From an uncultured Candidatus Planktophila sp. (GTDB taxonomy: Bacteria > Actinomycetota > Actinomycetes > Nanopelagicales > Nanopelagicaceae), in the NCBI GenBank assembly GCA_937975715.1, contig CALJUA010000030.1:1-64000 (forward strand): a stretch of DNA of 64,000 nucleotides, given 5' to 3'. Under the pieces are notes generated by a model, which was not told where the DNA came from, searched no databases, and was given only the letters and a program-made list of their open reading frames with translations. The translations under genes were made by a program, and so were the position numbers. Shown piece after piece: positions 57,583 to 64,000 of the stretch (within the stretch, counting starts at the first letter, position 1; the number at the start of each line of letters is the position of its first letter).

Positions 57583-59524
57583 TAAAACGGTAATTGCGTT
57601 CATCACAATCACCGGCCTTTTTCTACCGGTAACATCGCCCGTTAACGCGGCAACAGTAGGCAGTAATCAATGCATTCAAAATGTTGACATTGCCACGGAT
57701 GTTTCCGTGTTTCAGGATTCTGGTTCTTGCTACATCGCTTTTAAAGGTATTCGCACTTATGTTTGGACGCCACCCGCAAACCTTAAAGATATAGATTTAT
57801 TGGTTGTGGCCGGCGGCGGTGGCGGCGGCGCTCGACATGCCGGCGGCGGAGGCGCGGGTGGATTAATTAATGCATCCGCTATTGCCATCTCGACGTCGAA
57901 TTTATCTATCACTGTTGGTGATGGAGGCGCGGGGGGAAGTGCAACTGCGAGTGCTGGTAGTGAAGGCACTAACGGAAGCAATTCTCAGGTTTCTGGTAAT
58001 GGGATAGCTACCCAAACTGCGATTGGCGGTGGTGGTGGTGGCTACACATTGACATCAGGTTCGGGTGGCTCTAGTGGCGGCGGCGGATGCTGTGGCCAAG
58101 CAATCGGAACAGCGTCCAGTGGCCAAGGAAATATTGGTGGTTCAGGACACGTGACAGCTGGAACCATGTATGCCGGCGGTGGCGGTGGTGGAGCCTTTGC
58201 TTCTGGGTCGGCGGCATCTATCAACGGCGGCGGTAAGGGAGGTAACGGCGCCCTGATCACATGGATCACAACTAGCGCGCAGTCATCCTTAAATGTAGGC
58301 CAGAACGTTTCATCTCAAATTTACTTCGCTGGTGGAGGTGGAGGAAGTACAAGTAACTCCGGCACGGCTGGCCCAGGTGGCAACGGTGGCGGAGGTGCTG
58401 GAGCAAACACAGCATCCGTTGGTGTGGATGCAACAGCTAACACCGGCGGTGGAGGCGGCGGCTCGGGCATGAATGGCGGGGGCGCATATAAGGGAGGAAA
58501 TGGCGGAAGTGGCGTTGTCGTAATCCGTTACACAATTCCAGTTGCGCACTTTGCGGCATCGTCATACACATCAGGCTCAACAACTTGGAGCAATTTAATT
58601 ACAGGGGGAACCGCAGGAACCGCTCCAGCGGGCGGCATGTTAAAGGTTATTTCTGGCCCAAGTGGCGTAATTTTTAAAGGCGTTGAGAGTTCGAACAGTG
58701 ACAGAGTCATTTCATCAATCGGCTCTACTGCATCTCTTGACACAATTACTGTTGAAATGTGGATAAGGCTGAAAGATGCGGGCAATATACAAAATTCAAA
58801 TGGCTCGATGCTTTTTTCGTGGGGATCGGGAAATTACAATATTTATCACTACGGGGACCAAGTAGGTTTCAATACATTTCAAAGCCAACTTTACGGTATC
58901 TCGTCATCAAGCTATAACAATGTATGGACGCACTATGTCTTTCAAATGACAGATACCGGACCCTGGGAAAATCAGAAGATTTATATTAATGGAGTTCTTC
59001 AGAATTCTACATGCCGCATCTCGCCGTCGAATTGCACAAGCTCCCAGCCGCGTGTTTTCGATTCTTCTGGCTCATTTCAACTTATGGATAATCCCTACTC
59101 TGCCAATAGTTGGAATGCAAAAGCAGATCTTGGTTTAGTTAGAATTTACAACAGAGACCTCTCTGCAGCGCAGGTATTAGAGAACTTTACGATTACTCAA
59201 CCGGATTACGTAATGCCAGTGAATACTGTTGGTTCACTCAGCTCATCTGGTGGAGCCATGAAAGGAAAAACTGTTTCACTTACGCTCTCTACTTTCGTAG
59301 ATGGAAAGGTCCAATTTATGGTTGCTGGAAAGCGAATCCCAGGATGTATTTCAAAGGAGACAACAGGTTCATATCCAAGTTTTTCTGCGACATGTCTTTG
59401 GAAGCCATCAATATCTGGTTCGGCGATGCTAACAGCCCGGCTGATCCCTAATGACTCAACTTTCTCCATTTCTACATCTACTCCGCTCAGCCTCTTTATT
59501 TCACGCAGAAGCGATAGGCGCTAA
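57554..59524 (+). CDS. Secreted Gly-rich/LamG-like protein D, 656 aa
   Basis: A signal peptide (LQRISKTVIAFITITGLFL, cleavage near SPVNA|A, ~32) resembles those of the three giant proteins. A glycine-rich domain covers ~75–330, entered by YVWTPPANLKDIDLLVVAGG and closing with SGVVVIRYTI, the same frame as in proteins A–C. A LamG-like domain spans ~335–545 (ITVEMWIRLKD, WTHYVFQMTD, KIYINGVLQN), then an Ig-like C-terminal domain (~555–656). Cys pairs occur in the glycine-rich part (GGGCCGQ). It lacks the shared C-terminal module of A–C. The ATG at 57554 lies inside ribF, 5 nt after AAGAAGGA, a convincing ribosome-binding site. No anchor is seen. Confidence 0.85.
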   Translation: MKRAGLQRISKTVIAFITITGLFLPVTSPVNAATVGSNQCIQNVDIATDVSVFQDSGSCYIAFKGIRTYVWTPPANLKDIDLLVVAGGGGGGARHAGGGGAGGLINASAIAISTSNLSITVGDGGAGGSATASAGSEGTNGSNSQVSGNGIATQTAIGGGGGGYTLTSGSGGSSGGGGCCGQAIGTASSGQGNIGGSGHVTAGTMYAGGGGGGAFASGSAASINGGGKGGNGALITWITTSAQSSLNVGQNVSSQIYFAGGGGGSTSNSGTAGPGGNGGGGAGANTASVGVDATANTGGGGGGSGMNGGGAYKGGNGGSGVVVIRYTIPVAHFAASSYTSGSTTWSNLITGGTAGTAPAGGMLKVISGPSGVIFKGVESSNSDRVISSIGSTASLDTITVEMWIRLKDAGNIQNSNGSMLFSWGSGNYNIYHYGDQVGFNTFQSQLYGISSSSYNNVWTHYVFQMTDTGPWENQKIYINGVLQNSTCRISPSNCTSSQPRVFDSSGSFQLMDNPYSANSWNAKADLGLVRIYNRDLSAAQVLENFTITQPDYVMPVNTVGSLSSSGGAMKGKTVSLTLSTFVDGKVQFMVAGKRIPGCISKETTGSYPSFSATCLWKPSISGSAMLTARLIPNDSTFSISTSTPLSLFISRRSDRR

Positions 59525-59533
59525 GCGCTCAAT

Positions 59534-59562
59534 TTGGGTTATCTCAGCCCCTAGCCTAGAAT
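59534..59562 (+). promoter_or_regulatory. rpsO promoter
   Basis: TTGGGT (59534–59539), 17 nt, TAGAAT (59557–59562), leaving a leader of about 80 nt before rpsO. It has the same -10 as the promoters of giant genes B and C. Confidence 0.65.
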
Positions 59563-59648
59563 TCAGGCTGTCTCACAAGATTGTCGATCTTCCGAGAGTA
59601 CAACCGGAAGGCCTTGCGGGTCAGGAGACTGAATGAAAAGGAAATGAA

Positions 59649-59918
59649 ATGGCATTAACACCAGAAGTAAAGAAAGAAATCATCGCAAAGTACGGCTCAT
59701 CAGCTACTGATACCGGAAGCCCTGAAGCTCAGGTCGCATTGTTGTCACGTCGTATTGACGACATCACAACTCACTTGAAGACAAACCCACACGACCACCA
59801 CAACCGTCGTGGTCTTCTTCTCTTGGTTGGACAGCGTCGCCGCATCCTTCAGTACCTTGCGAAGACAGATATCAACCGTTACCGCGCGATTATCGAGAAG
59901 CTCGGTATCCGTCGCTAA
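59649..59918 (+). CDS. rpsO: 30S ribosomal protein S15
   Basis: 89 aa, standard length. It binds the central domain of 16S rRNA. Family motifs are [20 protein letters not shown] (~24) and [20 protein letters not shown] (~50). AAAAGGAAATGA lies just before the ATG. Conserved rpsO–pnp pair. Confidence 0.98.
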   Translation: MALTPEVKKEIIAKYGSSATDTGSPEAQVALLSRRIDDITTHLKTNPHDHHNRRGLLLLVGQRRRILQYLAKTDINRYRAIIEKLGIRR

Positions 59919-59936
59919 TTAGTTTTTCTGCAGTGC

Positions 59937-60131
59937 CTTCAACTACGTCGTAGTTGAAGTTGGTAGGAAAGTTGGGTTGCACAGGGCAGCCCGACTGGAG
60001 CATCAGCGCCCACGAGGATAAATGGTCCTCGGTAGTGGCTCACGGAAGCTGATAAATAAATTTCCGTGGACTTCGATCGAAGATTCATTTTTTTCTCTTG
60101 TGGCGTGCTGACTTAAGTAAAGGAGCGCCCT
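59937..60131 (+). ncRNA. Structured rpsO–pnp leader, Actino-pnp candidate
   Basis: A chain of hairpins fills the gap before pnp: CTTCAACTAC/GTAGTTGAAG (59937–59959); GTTGGGTTGC/GCAGCCCGAC with two wobble pairs (59971–59995); a stacked GAGC…CCAC…GAGGA with matching TCCTC…GTGG…GCTC (59998–60041); CACGGAA/TTCCGTG (60041–60068); and CTTCGATCGAAG followed five bases later by seven Ts (60071–60094), which could terminate. An Actino-pnp leader motif is known upstream of PNPase genes in actinobacteria; position matches, but I could not check the consensus. It may let PNPase or RNase III control pnp. Confidence 0.6.
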
Positions 60132-62329
60132 ATGGAGGGTCAAGACGTAAAGTCATCAGTAGCCGTTATCGATAACGGAAAGTTCGGTAAGCGCGAGATC
60201 AAGTTTGAAACTGGTCGCCTTGCAAAGCAGGCAGCAGGAGCTGCAGCTGTTTACCTCGATGAAGAGACAATGATCTTTTCAGCGACAACAGCATCAAAGA
60301 CACCTAAGGATCAATTCGACTTCTTCCCACTCACAGTGGATGTTGAAGAGAAGATGTATTCAATTGGAAAGATTCCTGGTTCATTCTTCCGCCGTGAAGG
60401 CCGTCCATCAGAAGAGGCAATTCTTACTTGCCGTTTGATCGACCGCCCACTGCGCCCATCATTTGTAAAGGGCCTTCGTAACGAAGTTCAGATTGTTGTG
60501 ACAGTAATGGCACTCAACCCTGATCACATGTACGACGTACTTGCGATTAACGCAGCATCAATCTCAACACAGCTTGCAGGTTTGCCGTTCTCTGGTCCAA
60601 TCGGCGGTGTACGTGTTGCACTTATCGATGGTCAGTGGGTCGCATTCCCTAACCACTCACAGGTTGAGAACGCAGTATTCGACATGGTCGTTGCAGGTCG
60701 CGTAACAGCTGATGACGTTGCAATCATGATGGTTGAAGCTGAAGCAACTTCACGCACAATCGAACTCATTGCAGGCGGAGCGCCAACACCAACTGAAGAA
60801 GTTGTTGCACAGGGTCTCGATGCGGCAAAGCCGTTCATCCGCGTTCTCTGCGAAGCACAGTCAAAGCTTGCTGCTGTTGCAGCAAAGCCAACAGCTGAAT
60901 TCCCTGTTTATCTCGATTACCAGGCTGATGCATTCGACGCTGTCTATGCAGAAGTTAAGGATTCACTCGCAGCAGCACTTACCATCGCAGGTAAGCAGGA
61001 GCGTGAGACAAAGATTGATGAGATCTCTGATGCAGTTAAGGAGAAGCTCGCTGCGCAGTTCGAAGGCCGTGAGAAGGAAATCTCAGCAGCATTCCGCTCT
61101 GTCACTAAGAAGCTTGTTCGTCAGCGCGTGCTTCGCGACAAGATTCGTATCGATGGCCGCGGTCTCCGCGATATCCGTGCATTGTCTGCAGAGGTAGAGG
61201 TAATTCCTCGCGTTCACGGTTCAGCAATCTTCGAGCGCGGCGAGACACAGATTCTTGGAATCACAACTCTTAATATGCTTAAGATGGAGATGCAGCTCGA
61301 TACTCTGAGCCCAGAGACATCAAAGCGTTACATGCACAACTACAACTTCCCACCATATTCAACTGGTGAGACAGGTCGTGTTGGTACACCTAAGCGTCGC
61401 GAAATCGGCCACGGTGCACTTGCAGAGCGCGCACTTATTCCTGTACTTCCAACTCGCGCAGAGTTCCCTTATGCAATCCGTCAGGTATCTGAAGCACTTG
61501 GATCAAATGGTTCAACATCAATGGGTTCAGTCTGTGCATCAACACTTTCAATGCTTCAAGCCGGTGTGCCACTTAAGGCTCCAGTTGCAGGTATTGCAAT
61601 GGGTCTTATCTCAGATGATGTTGATGGCAAGGTTGAATACGTTGCGCTCACAGATATCCTCGGTGCAGAAGATGCATTTGGAGATATGGACTTTAAGGTC
61701 GCAGGAACAAAGGACTTCGTTACAGCTCTCCAGCTCGATACAAAGCTCGATGGAATTCCTGCATCAGTTCTTGCTGGCGCTCTTCACCAGGCAAAGGAAG
61801 CGCGTCTTGCGATTCTCGATGTCATGAACGAGGCAATCGATACACCTGATGAGATGAGCCAATACGCTCCTCGAATCATCTCTGTAAAGATTCCTGTCGA
61901 TCAGATTGGTGCTGTTATCGGCCCTAAGGGCAAGATCATCAACCAGATTCAGGATGAGACAGGCGCTGAAATCTCAATCGAAGATGACGGAACTATCTAC
62001 ATCGGTGCAACTGATGGGCCATCTGCAGAGGCTGCGCGTGCGCAGATCAATGCAATTGCTAACCCAACAATGCCTGAGGTCGGAGAGCGTTACCTAGGAA
62101 CAGTCGTCAAGCTTGCAACATTCGGTGCATTTGTATCGTTAATGCCAGGCAAGGATGGACTCCTTCACGTTTCACAGATTCGCAAGATGCATGGCGGAAA
62201 GCGAATTGAGAACATTGAAGATGTCATGAAGGTCGGAGATAAGGTCCAGGTTGAGATCGGCGAGATCGATCCAAAGGGCAAGCTATCTCTCGTTCCAGTT
62301 CTCGAAGAAGGCGCAGCTTCAGCTGAGTA

Positions 62330-62330
<1 letters not shown>
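60132..62330 (+). CDS. pnp: Polynucleotide phosphorylase
   Basis: 732 aa. 3'–5' phosphorolytic exoribonuclease of the degradosome; actinobacterial members can also make (p)ppGpp-like products. It has two RNase PH-like domains (first with [20 protein letters not shown] ~83; second with [20 protein letters not shown] ~343 and [19 protein letters not shown] ~458), a KH domain ([20 protein letters not shown] ~587) and an S1 domain ([20 protein letters not shown] ~655). AAAGGAG lies 6–7 nt before the ATG. Its stop overlaps the peptidase start. Confidence 0.97.

Positions 62331-64000
<1,670 letters not shown>

Noticed and set aside
59937..59959. CTTCAACTAC palindrome as an ordinary rpsO terminator
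   Set aside because: No T-run follows it; it fits better as the first stem of the structured leader.

Overview
The window reads as a chromosome segment from a free-living actinobacterium with moderate GC and very tight gene packing. The gene order xerC–rpsB–tsf–pyrH–frr–cdsA–rlmN … dxr–rseP–ispG–proS … rimP–nusA–infB–rbfA–truB–ribF–rpsO–pnp–M16 peptidase–dapB is the conserved actinobacterial order. The modest GC, short intergenic gaps, frequent 1–8 nt gene overlaps and many leaderless-looking starts suggest a small-genome planktonic lineage such as the freshwater acI/Nanopelagicales group; this assignment is inference. Nearly everything is on the + strand. I see no tRNA or rRNA genes, transposase, integrase or CRISPR array.

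Region by region. 1–3,990 is accessory: a hypothetical gene with its own terminator, a TetR repressor plus an MFS drug exporter whose frame is broken by an in-frame TAG, and an XRE-regulator/nucleotidyltransferase pair that looks like a toxin–antitoxin-type module. 3,976–14,292 is a branched-chain amino acid locus (ilvD, an Ile/Val-rich leader peptide with attenuator, ilvB, ilvN, ilvC, serA, leuB, ilvE, cimA). 14,293–16,880 holds a one-polypeptide regulator (MerR-type helix-turn-helix, GHKL ATPase, STAS-like domain) preceded by helically phased direct repeats, then xerC and a RelE/ParE-type toxin–antitoxin pair. 16,884–22,169 is the translation and envelope block rpsB, tsf, pyrH, frr, cdsA, rlmN.

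22,194–39,459 is the most unusual part: three giant secreted mosaic proteins (1,532, 1,812 and 2,133 aa) built from LamG/lectin-like, glycine-rich, Ig-like, PA14-like and DUF1566-like modules, followed by a small membrane-anchored protein. The first and third share a perfect in-frame 634-bp direct repeat at their 3' ends. 39,470–44,975 is a polyamine uptake and breakdown cluster (patD, potD, potA, potB, potC) translationally coupled to dxr. 44,972–57,582 resumes the conserved core: dxr, rseP, ispG, proS, a TauE-type permease, rimP, nusA, infB, rbfA, truB, ribF. A fourth, shorter member of the giant-protein family (57,554–59,524) sits between ribF and rpsO and overlaps ribF. 59,534–64,000 holds rpsO, a structured leader at the position of the Actino-pnp motif, pnp, an M16 peptidase and the start of dapB.

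Regulation visible in the sequence: a TetR palindrome, the ilv attenuator, iteron-like repeats at the HTH–ATPase–STAS gene, structured leaders before rpsB, infB and pnp, and a recurring promoter (TTGG(G/C)N, 17–18 nt, TAGA(A/C)T) used by both surface-protein and ribosomal genes.
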